A DNA stretch of 64,000 nucleotides from Auanema rhodensis (GCA_964057225.1 OZ059894.1:9310131-9374130), one strand, 5' to 3'; positions 13,001-25,610 are shown, counted from the stretch's first letter. The notes: generated by a model from the sequence alone, not told the origin. A program made the numbers and translations.

Positions 13001-14711
13001 TTATACATTTGAAACACGCACTCCTTTTGAAGGCACAAATCTAGCTTCTGATTTCGATCGACTCATTTCTTGGCTTTTGTGTAGTCGTAAACGTGCGGCG
13101 GAAGGATAAACGTTGGTTGAAGGACAGCTTCCAGATGCATTCACAAACGCTTGACGACGTACATTGGCAGACGTATTCATTGATATTGGGCATGTCTGAA
13201 ACAAACAGTTGTTTAAAGAGTAAGCTATGAATCACACATTGAAATTATTCAAAACAAAACACGAAATTCAAAGCAAAATGTTTGTTGTTTCAAGTTTCAT
13301 CACGTCAATCTCACATCAAAAAAGGCATTTTATGTAGAATTTCAAATGTTTTTCTTCCTTTTTATCACAATAGTATTAATAGCTTTTCATAGATTCTTAT
13401 GTAATTTCATGTTTTCTTCTCACACAGGCTAACTAACCCGTGATCTTCCATGAAATTCTTCACAAAAATATTCTCTCGGTGTTACAAACACCTGAAAAAA
13501 CGATTCATAAGGTTATGAAAACTTTTGGTAAGTATAGTTCTTACGTCATCATTTGAATCTGCACTATTCCGTTTTTCTAAAGCTCGTACTCGATCATTTG
13601 AACTACTTCTCCGATGATCATCCATTGATGCCTAAAATAATAGAAAATGTTAGTTTTTAGCATGTAAACTACATAAACTACTTGTGCTCCTATAGTTCTA
13701 CCAAAAGAAAACATTTTATCCGTCATTGCAACAGCTAATAAAGACCAGGCTGATGGTGCATGAGGATAAGCTCGAATACATTCTTGCATGAACATCACCT
13801 AAGAATAATATTTGTCACTCCAGCTATAAGTCATTGGAAATGTATACCTCAGCAAAACATTCGCCAAGCTGATGCCACATTCTTCTTTCAAAGCCTAGTG
13901 GACATAATTTTGCATGGCTTCTCCCTAAAGAAGGAAGTATCATTAATTCAAATGTTTTGAAACTAATGACTAACCAATTGATTCAGGATCTAAGCCTTCT
14001 ATTCCGGTGCCACCTTCAAACATGCAGTTCAATATTGAATCAACAAATTGAACTAAGATATGAGCATGGTCCCTAAACAGGTTAGAAGTTTATACAAACT
14101 TCTTTCAATTCAATACCTGATTGTAGATATTGAGCATCCTGTCACTCGCCTATTTCTGCGATCTTCTATACATGAAAGAAATGCAGATTTATAGAAAATT
14201 CGGGGTACAGCCGGTTCAAGTTCGCATAGCTTATTTAAAACCTTGAAAAGCATAGTTAGTCTTATATTCTACGGATTTAGAGTACTTTTTCCATAATATG
14301 TATCGTTCCTCGCCCAGATGTTTTTGGTGCTTCCGATAATCGTTTCCATGTTACTTTCAAGGCTCGTTTCTAAAATTAGAAAACAGAATCATAACTATAT
14401 CCCGTATAGCATAATGTGCTACCTGCAAATCATTCAATTTTCCGTTCAAGTAAACAACAAAGTTTTGAAGATTATTGGCTCCTGGCTGACTCTGTTCAAG
14501 CTGTTTAGTATCCTGCTTGTGATAGTCTGGCACCGGAGACGGACTGCCTAGTCCAACTACTGGATGGACTAAAGAGCATATGCGATGAAACTTATTTTTT
14601 CTAATTGTACATACTATTTGTGCTCAAATTATCGAAATCATAATCTTTCCATTCTTCATTCATCTCATGAATGAGCTTTTTGCGTTGTATAGCTTCCTTG
14701 ATTCGCATCAT
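13001..14711 (-). CDS. Globin-domain protein (nematode glb family)
   Basis: Ten exons read on the minus strand: 14711-14615, 14568-14423, 14369-14286, 14241-14117, 14072-13975, 13924-13848, 13798-13682, 13631-13545, 13491-13438 and 13195-13001. They total 1080 nt (359 residues plus stop), and every phase agrees. After about 90 N-terminal residues comes a globin-like helical core. It has an A-helix TW (ALKVTWKRL), a B/C segment ending in FYKSAFLSC, an E-helix region DHAHILVQFVDSIL, a likely proximal F8 His in GRSHAKLCPLGFE, and a G/H region with MWHQLGECF and AWSLLAVAMTDKM. About 120 Ser/Arg-rich residues follow. N- and C-terminal extensions around a divergent core are typical of nematode neuronal globins. 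There is no signal peptide, so it is probably cytoplasmic. The distal E7 residue cannot be assigned by eye. Its role (oxygen or redox sensing) is inferred from the family only. Confidence 0.7.
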
Positions 14712-14725
14712 CTTGCACTAACTTC

Positions 14726-14733
14726 CTGAAAAT
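14726..14733 (-). promoter_or_regulatory. Acceptor-like AATTTTCAG before the globin start
   Basis: On the minus strand a strong acceptor lies 14 bp before the ATG ATG at 14711. This is consistent with trans-splicing of the globin mRNA. Confidence 0.5.
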
Positions 14734-14999
14734 TTGAAATAAAATTTGAACACTGAATGCATAAAACAGAACTTAAACGATGGACAGAAGATATATAAAG
14801 TGAAATACAGTTATAATATTATGAATAATTGAAAAAATATATAAAAAGTAGTTGGGAAATACATGGAATAGTTGAAATAACGGGAAGAGCTTTAATCATT
14901 GCTGAAACATTTGAATGGTGAAATTATACGTTTCATATAAAGGGTAGGTTCAAATGCAAAAAAAAAGGAAAAAGAGTTCTTTTCCTTACATGTTAATTC

Positions 15000-15047
<48 letters not shown>

Positions 15048-17399
15048 TAATAAAGAGAAGAAGAGATTGAGAGAGAAAGAGATTTAGACTAGACAGGAGA
15101 GGAGAAGGTAGATTGAAATGAACAATTGTCCTTAGGAATAAGTGTTTTTAAGATAGAATTTCTATGTTTTAAGCATCCGGAAAGTATATGAATAGTTTCC
15201 TTTGTCAGATGAACTGAGATATCTCTATCTCACATTTCAAACTTCTCTATTTGAATATCTACCAGTTGTGAATGAGAGGAAGATGGAACACAGTTAAAAA
15301 CGTGACAAGCAGAAACATGAGGATTCAATTTCAATTTATTTTTTTTGTGTCAAAGTATCTGATTCATTTAACATATTCAATCTCATTTCATAATGCTAAA
15401 ATTTTGAAGAAGAGGGGCATGTTAACAACGAAAAGTTAATCATTTTACTGCAAATTGAATTGAAAAATGTTTGAAGCTATTATTCTCAATCTTCAGCTCA
15501 AACTTCAATATCAACACAATATAGGATTAGTCAGGTAATACAAGAACCTTCTTCTTCTTCTTTTTCTTGAAATTTTTAAAAAGGAAAAACTTTTAAAATG
15601 TCAAATAGAAATTGAATTAAATGCCATTTTAGTCAATGCCTAATGTAAGCTTCTATGAGAAAGTTGTAGTAGCTACAATGGTCATAAATTTTAAAGAGAG
15701 TTAGTTGACAAGGTAATGTGCAAATAAGGAAAATTAAATGAATTACCGCGCTCAAACTTATTTGAAATGAAAAAAAAAGTTTACTATTGGCTATAGTTCA
15801 ATCTGTCATACTATTGAGCTTATTATATATGTTTGTAGTTTGAAAAAATAACATTTGTGAAGATTGTTTGATGATATTTACCTCAAACATGAGATTTCTT
15901 TCTTGGCAAAAAAAACATTTTTAGACTTCTCGTACGGCAAATGAATCATTCAGGAGTTGTAGGAGTTCAAAATACTCAAACTGAATAATTTAAGACTGTT
16001 GAGATTCATTAACCAGATGAGGTGAAGTTTAGTTTATTCGAGTTATTCCTGTTGAACCATAATAAAACCCGGAACTTCTCCAATTTTAAGAAAAAAAGAT
16101 GATATAGTTTGAAATTTTGCAAATACTTTTTCGAGAAACAGAAATGTTTAGCTAATGTGCAATAGCTGGACCGGAAACGGAATTCCGTACAATTTACACC
16201 AAAACATGAATTATTTGAAACAGCTCACAAGGGATATTACAAGTCAAACATGAACATTTAATTTTTTCTATTTATGAAATGAATTAAATTCAGAAGAACT
16301 TGAAAGTAAGATTCTTGTTTCCATACTTGAACTGAGGTGTAATGTGCCGTGAGAGAAAGTTTTTTTTGCTCAAAAAACGTATAAATGGCAGGATTCACTG
16401 ATCTGAATTATTTAATTCGACTAAGCTTAGCCTTTAGAAACGTGAACGAAACCTCTGTATGTATGATGAAGGCAAAAGAAAAACGGAATAAGTGAGTCCA
16501 ACAGAGAATATATTCTCAAATTGGTTTTTGGACGAATCAGCAGAAAACGGTCAAGTTCATGGATCAAAGACATAAAGAAATAGTTTTTTTTATTTTATTT
16601 ATATTAAATAAAGAGATTGAATTGAACAAAAAAAGCGTTATCTTCTCAACTTATATTGCACTACAGCTGGTAATGGTTCATAAAGTTGCTTGCTGAAACA
16701 TGCTTAAGACGAGATTGAGTAAGAACAGGAACAACTTTAGAAAGTTTGATAGTAAAAAGAGAAATATGTAATAAGACATTCTATCATATACTGCCATATA
16801 TTTGAAAACTTTTATGACAATAGAGAGATCTGTTAATAAGTCATCAGGATGAAATAACAGATTATGAGCATTAAGATTAGATTGCAGGATTTCATATTGC
16901 GAATGATGTTCAAAATTACGTTTTTATTATAATCATTGCTCAATACTATGAATATAATTCGATAAATATATTATAACTAGTTAAGATTATTAAGAATTAC
17001 CTGTTTTTCTAGTTAAAAATCCGAGTGAACTAGATGTTTTTCTAAAAGATTATTTAAAGAGAAAAAGAAAATAGAAGTATTAGAAGACATAAGGACTGTA
17101 GGATATAATAGATTTAGCTGGAGATGTTTGAACGCAAGAAATGAAACATTTTACAAATTTTTGAAACTGATGTCAAATGTAGTTTGAAAGAATGAATTTT
17201 TCATGATAGATGATTAAATACAAGACTGTAATGAGGAAGTTGATTAAGCATATTTGAAAGATGTCATCATTTAATATGAGATTCCTCTCATATTTTCATA
17301 ATTACAAGCATTATATTAAAATATTTGACCATTTTTAGATATGAACCAAAGACTTCCTAGTTACAACATTCCTAAAACATTGATGTTAACTAAGAATCA

Positions 17400-17590
17400 T
17401 TTCTTGGAATCGTCACAGAGGAATACCAACGACGTATCTAACCCAAACCCTGCGGCATGGGTCTATGTGCATAAACTATTAAGATGAGATGTGATCTGAG
17501 ACATGTAAAGCGTTGACGATACATCCGATCTGACAGCTAAATACGAGATGTATGACCTTTTCTGGGTGGAACACTGAGCTGTATTTTTTT
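17400..17590 (+). ncRNA. Candidate structured RNA ending in a T7 run
   Basis: A block of nearly balanced base composition stands out in an AT- and purine-rich gap. It contains two perfect inverted repeats, ACCCA/TGGGT (17441-17445 and 17458-17462) and ATACATC/GATGTAT (17519-17525 and 17547-17553), and it ends in seven Ts at 17584-17590, like a Pol III terminator. No frame is open through it. I cannot match it to a known RNA family. Confidence 0.25.
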
Positions 17591-18836
17591 AATTCAAGTT
17601 GTCGTCGTTCGACCTTTCCTTTCTCTATCTACTTACATACATGTTTATGTTTTTTTTTGTTTTTGGTATTCAGATATTAATCAGAAATGTATTGTTTAGG
17701 AGATGGCTTACGTACTTCCCCAACTTCTTATGAGCGTTTTTCCAAATTTTGAGATGTCTTATGGCTTTAAGCTTAGACTTAGAATTGCTGCTACTTGAAC
17801 TGCAGACAATTTCAGTGCAAAAAAAATTGACACAGTGTATCGAATAGGAAAAAAGAAGTTGGGTATGAAGGAGTTCAATTGAAGAAAAAAATAGATTTAA
17901 CATGGAAGACAGAAAAATGACAGAAAGCAGTTCAACTTTAGAAACATGCGAACAAGCTGCTTTGGTTTTTCTTTGTTTAGAAAACTTGCCTTCTTTTCTT
18001 CCACAAGGCAACGGTAGGAGGATTTTTTGAGGTACCTCCGTTAGGATATAAATGAATGTTAAATCATAGTCTAAAGCAAGTCAATTATTCTAGAAAATCA
18101 TATTTAATGCATTTTGGTCTTTGACAAGCGCTGGCTCGGTCGTCAAATACAGCTGTGAAGAAATCTGTGTGTGGCCGGTTGCTACGGAGAATATAGGGCC
18201 GAAAAACAGAAAAGAAGCAAATTTATTGGTTGGAATTCATGAATACATTAGTACATGAGTCTGAGATATGTTACATATGTTCTGTCATACCAATCATATT
18301 CACAAATTCATGACCGAATAGTGTGAAACATAGAAGTTCGTTGATGTTGTAGAGATGAGATACATGCACATGTATATGTCTATGTCTATGTCTATGTACA
18401 TATACATATATTTTTATTTATATAAATATATATATATATATATATTTTTTTTTTGTATATGAGGGATAATTCATATCTGCACTTGTGCATTCATTATTTA
18501 AGCTTGCGTCATATTTTTCTCACATTCAAATTTAAAAAGCAAATATTATTGGAAGCTGAATATGATCAACAATTGTCATGAAATTAAAAAAATGAATTTC
18601 AAATAAATGAAATTACTTTTACAATTTTTGGCAGTAAAATTGGCGCCAACTGGGACGCGTGCTAAAGGATTCTATTTGAAATATATTAGAATAACTTTTC
18701 ATTTTTGAGTAGCACGATGACAGAGATTGGTTGCAATTAGTACAAGCAGTACAAAAATAAAAGTTTCTCCTTCATCAAATTACGAAACAAATCACGATGA
18801 GCACAAAAATGATGATGATGTGTATGTATATGAGTG

Positions 18837-18862
18837 TACATGTGTGTGTGTGTGTGTGTGTG
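18837..18862. repeat. (TG)n microsatellite
   Basis: A TG dinucleotide run in the purine-rich gap. Confidence 0.85.
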
Positions 18863-19954
18863 CCGAGTGGGTTCAGTCTTTTTTTTCTGGTGTATTCCTA
18901 TATAGCAATCATGGCAGCAAATGTATTTAAAAAAATAGAAATCGAAACTTTTAGCTGAACTCAAAGGAAATTAAAATATAGCAGTAAGACAATCAACCCG
19001 AATAAATCAAGCTTGAGCAAAAAAATGGCTGCAACAATTTTGAAGATTTTAAACGCGACACGTTCGTTGCAATTTACGGAGACATTTAGAACAAAAAAAA
19101 GATATGTGGAAGAAGCGTGATGAATGTAGGTTGAACCTGTTCACTGGATATTTGATAGAAGGGAAAGCCGAGAAAACGAAGGAGGTGAGGGAGGAAAGGA
19201 CTGCGAGAGTCAAATAGAAATAGAGTGTGGGAGAGAGAATGAAAGATAGTCTAACCAGTACCTACAAGTAAGGCATGCTCTCTCTCTCTCTCTCTCTCTC
19301 TATACGTATATATCTATATTTCGCTCTTTCCTGTTCACTTCAACATTATGCTACATGAAATATCTTAAATATCAAAATCCACATGATGGCCAGAAAAAAG
19401 TCTAGTGTATATACATTTGCCAATGAAAAGCTTGATTAGGTGATGTAGTTTGTTTATGAAATATGAAGATTTTAAGGGGACTCTTCCTAGCGGTAGTTAC
19501 CGCTTTAATGGAGTTTATAAAACAATTCAATAGACACATAAACTATGATAGAAAGCAAACCATAATACAGGGAATGAAGAACAACGCATAGACCGCATCA
19601 ACTAGACTATTTCATGTCATGACTTGTTATATTATATGCATAGTTTCTTTTTCCATGTATAGATGTTATTATCACATCTCATCTGTTTACAAACGTTTTA
19701 AGCTACATTCTAGAGTCACATTCATCTATTAGTTTCCTTCTCAAATGTTTTAGAATGAATTTCAGACTGTTTTCTTCATAAATTATCAAAGATGCGACTG
19801 TTGAATAATGCCAAACGGCTCCCTGATTTCGAAGATAAAATAAATGTTTTAAGGAATAATACAATTTTTTGATTCTTGAACAGTTTTTTGGACTGTGGAG
19901 AGGATGTGTTAGTCGCAATGTACTGTAGCTTTAGATATAAACATGTCAACATAT

Positions 19955-20025
19955 GCGCCCAAACAGCACATAATATTAGCCCCGCCCCTAAAACCACGCA
20001 TCGCTTGCGCAGCGTCCTTGTTTGA
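19955..20025. promoter_or_regulatory. GC-box patch upstream of the PHD-finger gene
   Basis: A local GC-rich patch ends about 110 bp before the ATG at 20134. It includes CCCCGCCCC (Sp1/KLF-type GC box) near 19981 and TTGCGCAGCG. Its position and composition suggest a promoter element for the PHD gene. Binding is inferred. Confidence 0.35.
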
Positions 20026-20124
20026 AATCTAGTTATCATAAATTATTCGTTCATCTTCTTATTTTTCTTGATTTTAATTTTTTTTATTTTATTAGTGCTT
20101 TAATTCAATTTTTATCCTTGCAAT

Positions 20125-20132
20125 TTTTGCAG
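20125..20132 (+). promoter_or_regulatory. Acceptor TTTTGCAG one base before the PHD gene ATG
   Basis: A 3' splice site almost abuts the ATG at 20134. It is best explained as a trans-splice acceptor and supports this start codon. Confidence 0.55.
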
Positions 20133-20133
20133 A

Positions 20134-22590
20134 ATGTCCTTTCTTAGTGAAGATTCCGTGGTAGGCGGTGAAGAAAGCAATCTTTCATCAGCAGAAAGTA
20201 TTGAATCCACAGCACTAGGTAATAACGAAACCATGGATGCTGAAACTGAGGCAGAGGCAGAAGCCGAAGCCGAAGTCGAAGCAGAAGCAGAAGCAGAGGC
20301 TGGGACTGAAAGTAATTTTCTTTTGTTCATATTTATTATTTATTTTAAAACGTATTAATCAGATTCTCAAACAGCCTCCAGTGTAACTGCTACTCCACGA
20401 ACCGTACGGCCTCTCAGCGATGACACAAGGCATATTCAAGTATTTTATTGTGATATAATTCCTTCATTTTAATTTTGTACTTTCAGGTTGAACCTAAAGA
20501 TGTTATTGAATATGAGTGGCCGATTAAATCGGGAGAAAAATGGTTCCTACAGGTTGGATATCATTTTTAGAATTTTTTTAAATGAAATTTGTCTAGGAAC
20601 AAATTGGTGAATTATTAGATATTAAATCATTCTCAAGAAAATTTCCTGATCTCACTCGGCGTAAAGTGGAGAAACACGAACGCGATTGGTTATCTGATAC
20701 ATTTAATATTCATGATATCATGAATGAGACGCGTAAGCCCTATTTCTCATTATTCTCTTGAATAAGGTTGTTCAGAATTGCGAGACCTCTGTGCAATGCG
20801 TGCTATTGAAATTCACGACTTGATGGCAAGTGAATATCCAACGATTCATCAGGTAAACATTCAAAATTCTCTAAATAAGGAAGAGTAAGGAATGAATAAT
20901 CGACTCTAGGTATCATGAAAGGTAGAGAGGCCCAAGCAAATACTTGTTTTGGCTATATTTTGCTAAATTTTGTTTGGAATATGAATCTGTTCTTTGATTA
21001 ATGTTCCTTAAATGTGTATTGCTCAAAAATCGAGATTTATTTTCAAAATATAAGAACATTTTCTGATGAAATTACAACTAGTATTATTATCTTTTTTTAA
21101 GGAATATCAAAAAGTGACTGCTGAACGATTAAAAGCTTTAATGGCTGCACAAGCTAAAGAAATGGAGGCTGTATGAGATTTCAAACAAAAAAAAGTAATA
21201 TTAATATTTTCTTTAAAGATTGCGAACGACTCCAAGAGGTTAGCTGAATTACGGGAAAAAGCAATCAAGAGTGCTTCTGAATATAATCATGAATTGCAAG
21301 CTACGAAAGCTGTTGAGAGAAGACATTATTGGGATGTTCAAACAAATGTATGTGAAGATTATCTGTGTTTATGATTTTAAAAATATAATCTAGATTGTCC
21401 AATCAAGCAGTAATAGATGGAAAAGACTTCCTTCTAAGTACACACGTGTTGATCCCTATCCAGTAGCTGTTATGCTGGGGCAATATCAAAATTATTATAA
21501 AGAGTTGGTTTTTTTTTTGAGTTACAACTAATGAAAGTTTTTTAGATTCACTCCTGAAGAGTTGAGAAAGATTCCATTTTCTACTGCCGTTGATATTGAT
21601 GATCTCTACCCTGTTCACAGGGAAACCTCACCACCGCCAATTACTGTTTCTGAAAAGGAAATAGAAAGTATGGTTTTTGAGTGGCGAACTTGTGATAAAT
21701 TGATACTTCAGAAATAGAAAAACTAGCTGCTGCCCAAACGCCGATTAAAATTGAAACGCCAAAAGTAATGACTGAAAACGTTCGAAAATCGGTAAGCAAA
21801 TTTTTAAATTTCGAGTTAATACTGGGAGTGAGTAGGAACAGCCAGTTTATTTCAGCATGCTCAAATTTTACGAATAAAATGAAAAGAAAGAAAGAAAGAA
21901 AGAAAAAAGAAAGTTAAGAAAAGGCTGTTTAGGCTCGCTCGTCGAGACGTGTAACGTATGCAGACGATGACGGCGATGACTTTTAATACTTTTACATGGT
22001 TGTGTCATGGATATATTTTCAATTTCTGTATAGATGCGTGTATAATAAATAATAGTGTCACCGTATAATGTTTTTCTTAGTCCAAATTTATCATTTGTTT
22101 CAGTCAAGAACTGTTGATACTGTAATAGGACCATGTAGCATCTGCGAAGTTACAATGAAATCGTCAACAAAACATATTCAGTAGGCTCACCTATTTGAAG
22201 ATTTATTTTAATCCGAATCCTTAGATGTGCTTCATGTGACTATCAAGTTCATACTGCTTGTGTTGAAATGAGTGACGAGATGATTCAAATAGTTTCTACT
22301 TATAAATGGAATTGTATAGACTGCAAGAAGTGTATAACATGTTCTCGTAGTGATAAAGATGTGGGTTTTGTCATTCCATTTTTTTCAATAATCCTTTGAT
22401 ATTTTCAGGAATTTATCATGATTTGTGATCGGTGCGATCGAGGCTTTCATACATTTTGTATTGGCTTAAAAGGTGCTCCCAAAGGAGAGTGGATTTGCGA
22501 TAATTACTGTGGTATTGAATACAAGGTTTCTAAGCTAAATCACGAAAACATTTAATACTATTAATTTTTTAGAAAATGAGGCAGCGATAA
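20134..22590 (+). CDS. phf-10: PHF10/BAF45-type double PHD finger protein (SWI/SNF subunit)
   Basis: Fourteen exons: 20134-20311, 20363-20439, 20487-20552, 20597-20732, 20776-20852, 21102-21170, 21219-21347, 21394-21503, 21546-21667, 21712-21791, 22104-22180, 22225-22360, 22409-22525 and 22573-22590. The N-terminus is acidic, with a Glu/Ala tract from a GARGCN-type repeat at about 20245-20310. It is followed by the SAY-type region: [32 protein letters not shown], then a helical stretch and [20 protein letters not shown]. The C-terminus carries tandem PHD fingers, the first from CSICEVTMK to the second ending EWICDNYCG, including the motif [15 protein letters not shown]. This domain order is that of vertebrate PHF10 (BAF45a), a chromatin-remodelling subunit. 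The protein is nuclear and is expected to read histone tails. The next gene starts 270 bp downstream on the same strand, so the two may share an operon. Confidence 0.9.
20245..20310 (+). repeat. In-frame Glu/Ala-coding GA-rich repeat
   Basis: Tandem hexanucleotide units such as GAAGCA, GAGGCA and GAAGCC encode an alternating Glu-Ala tract in the first exon of the PHD gene. Such a tract is likely to vary in length. Confidence 0.85.
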
Positions 22591-22860
22591 TCCGCACGAC
22601 AAGGCCGCTCACCAATTTTGTTAAACATATTCCTAATTTATAATTAGTTTCGCATATCGTAATTTCATATTGTTTTTTACTATTGATAATCGTAATTAAT
22701 GGTCTCATTATTCAAAATTATGTTGCACTCATTTGTCTGTCATTCCGGGGAAAATAACAGATCTCGATATAAATATTAAATTAATATTGGCTGAAATCAG
22801 GTTATATCCATGAAATATCTTAAATCTTAACAAATACATTTCAACATTTCGGTATTTAGT
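22591..22860 (+). promoter_or_regulatory. Intercistronic spacer, possible operon
   Basis: 270 bp separate the PHD-gene stop from the next ATG. The spacer is AT-rich and ends in GGTATTTAG one base before that ATG, an acceptor suited to trans-splicing. I saw no independent GC-rich promoter patch. An operon is plausible but unproven. Confidence 0.4.
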
Positions 22861-25610
22861 ATGTCGGCTTCATCAGTATCTTTGAATACTGATGTGAATG
22901 TGAGATATGAAAAGTTAGCCGCCGAATATGGAAAGGTAAATATTGAAGAAAATACTTTTTTTAAATTTTTTTTTCAGTTACGGGCACAAGCTAAGGTTTT
23001 GCGAGAAGGTGTTTTAGATGAAAGAGCGAATTGTGAAAAGTTGAAGGTTAAACAAGCGTTTAAATATTTTTTAAAGATTGTATGGCTTTAGGAAGATAAT
23101 AAGAGTAAAGATTCAATAATCAGAAAATTACAAAGTGAAAATGAAAGCCTGATCTTCCGAAATGAACAACTTTCAAAAAGGGTTGAAACTCTTCAGAATG
23201 AAGCAGAACTTTCGAGGGTATAATTGTTTTTTATTTTTTTTGTTCAGGAATTTTAAGTTTTTAGGCGCAAAGTCAAAGAGGATCGAAGAAGGTGAAAGAC
23301 AATCCTTCTAAAGATATAATAGAACAGCTAAAACAAATGACAAATAGAGTTGTAGTTCTCGAAGAAGAACTTGCTAATAAGTTGGCTTTAAATGAGGAAT
23401 TATCTCGAAAAGTAATAGTTTCATTTTTATTTCAAAGTTTAATGAACATTTCCTTCAGGTTATCGATATGGAGAATATTCATATTGAAGAGATATCTGAT
23501 CAATCTGCCAAATTTCGTGAAGAAATTACTAAACTTGACAAAGCATTACAGGATGCTCTTGCTGACAATACTAAGGTAACATTGGAACTTGGGGAAACTT
23601 TTAGAACTGTTAATTATTTCCAGATTTCTAAAACAAGGCCCATTGAACCAGTACGCCCATTGTATATACAACAGCCAGAAGTTAAACCTTCTCCTGATCC
23701 AGTAAGTTTTATCCTTTTTAAACGAATTCAAATTGTTTATTAAAGATAGAGCAACTCCTGCCAAAAAGTACAATTGATGGATCCTTGTTTGAAGATATAT
23801 CTGATGTATATCTACAGGGATTAGAATCTTCTAAACAAATTTTACAAAGTAAACTTAACGTTTATAGTTTTTTTGAAAATTTAATAAATTCCAGATTTAT
23901 CTAATTTATTTCATCTTTTATCCCAAAGATGTGAACTGTATCCATTTGATTCGTCCATGGAGCATCTACCTCAAAGCATTAGCAAGGTAATTTTATTTCA
24001 AAAATTCTTTTTCTTCATATCCCCGTATATTTTAGCTCTCAAGTGAATTATCTAGTAAATGTACAGTCATCAATAATTCGGTAGATGTCATAGATGATAT
24101 TATAAGCCGCGGATCTATTGATGTAATACTCTTTAGTTGTTACATGGTTTGATTTATTTTTATTTTCATTGCAGTGGGCATCCGATACCAAGTTACTCCA
24201 TTCATCATTAATCTCTTTTGTTACCTCTTGTAATTCAACCATGTCATCACATTTAAAGGAACTTTCACGGGAAGAAAGCAAGGTTGGTATTATTATAAGC
24301 ACTGCTATTGCTACAGTAATCTTTAGACTCTTTATGCTGATAAGAAAATTGAAGAATTGAATTCCCAGTGGTGTCTAGCGTTTACGAATTTGATTGAATC
24401 TGTTTCTTCATTCACAGAAGGCTTGCCAAGTAATAATATGGATCTTGTTTGTGAGAAAATGAATGAGTTGGCCAGTAACTTACAAAGTTAGTTACTTTGA
24501 TTTCACATAGTTATTTATGTGTATCACTTTTCAGACGTTGAGCGTATTTTCTCAGAACGTTGGAAAATTGAATCTCGTTTCCCTGGATCATCCAGAAAGT
24601 TGCAATGCATTTGTGAAGCCATCGTAAATTGTTTGAAAAAACTTTCTTGTGAATCCGGTAAATTGAACCAAAAAATGTTCGCCATAATGAATACTGTAGG
24701 TTGTATTGTGATTATCAATGTTTATATTGATATGTTTTAGAATTCTGAATCACCAGTTGATATAGCTGATGACCCTGTATCTTCATTAGGTATGGAAGAC
24801 ACCCCTATGTCTCCTCCTGAACTAATACCTACTAGTGAAGAAATATTAATTTCAGTTATCGAAAGACAGGAAGTAAGTTTTTAATTTTATTTCATTGTAC
24901 TGTTTATCATTTGAAGGACTCGGAATCTTCTAAGTGCTTAGTATCTCCTACTATTGCGTCTTCAAAGGATGACCTTCTTATCATAAGTAATTTGAATGCA
25001 CGTGTAGCTGAGTTAGAACTAGAAAGAGAGAAAAATCTGGTTGATCTTTCACTGCTACGGAGAAAACTATCTAATCTTCAAATCAACGGAACGGAGTAAG
25101 TATTCAGTTTTTTTTCTTGGAACTGAAGTATTTGCAGGAATGCTGAAAACCCTGCCAATCCTGTAAGTGATGCTGACCATGTTAGAGAATTCGGAAAAAT
25201 TCGCATGTTGCATCTTATGGATGAACGTCAACAAGCCGAATCTAAAGCTATGCATTATCACAAGGAATGCTCTATTTTAATTCGAAAAACAAGATCAATT
25301 AGAGAAGCAAATTTAAAGTTAGAAAATGAAGTATCGGATTTACTCAAAATTCGAGATAAACTGGAGGTAATGAGCCTTTTTTGTAAATTGTTAATGATTA
25401 ATTCATAGGATGAATTAGCTTCTGTTCGCCATGGTTACGAATCTCAACTTTCTTCTCTGTCCGAGCATATAGCAGAGCTAAATGCTAGAGAAAAACTTAA
25501 AGAAAAAAAAGTTCAGGATCCAGCACCAGCTCCATCGAGAGGGGTATGTTGAGAATTTCGAAAAAAAAAAGTAATTCGAATATTTTCAGTTGAAATCATT
25601 ATTCAAATGA
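22861..25610 (+). CDS. PPP1R21 (KLRAQ motif) homologue, FERRY complex subunit
   Basis: Seventeen exons from ATG 22861 to TGA 25608-25610, including 22861-22935, 22978-23046, 23092-23217, 23265-23411, 23459-23575, 24535-24695, 24917-25095, 25138-25366 and 25590-25610. The N-terminal coiled coil reads YEKLAAEYGKLRAQAKVLREG, containing the KLRAQ signature that names the domain. The segments SENESLIFRNEQLSKRVETL and LEEELANKLALNEEL also match the PPP1R21 layout. A helical middle domain and a second coiled coil follow (DERQQAESKAMHYHKEC, then LKLENEVSDLLKIRDKLEDE), ending LKSLFK. PPP1R21 is a subunit of the Rab5-binding FERRY complex, which links early endosomes to mRNA and ribosomes. It was originally described as a PP1 regulatory subunit. 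No membrane segments are present. The identification is strong at the N- and C-terminal parts; the middle is more diverged. Confidence 0.85.

Larger units (their letters stand above)
14712..20133. other. Long purine-rich intergenic region
   Basis: No coding gene is supported. The region lies between the globin 5' end (-) and the PHD gene 5' end (+), so both promoters should sit here. The + strand is strikingly purine-rich over long stretches, for example 15000-15120, 17040-17110 and 19140-19260. Distinct islands include a structured block at 17400-17590, a GC-richer patch at 18120-18215, a TTGGCGCCAA palindrome at 18640-18649, an inverted repeat at 19489-19504 and a GC-box patch at 19955-20025. 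Microsatellites: (GA)n near 15010-15045, (TG)n at 18837-18862 and (CT)n near 19278-19302. Confidence 0.6.
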
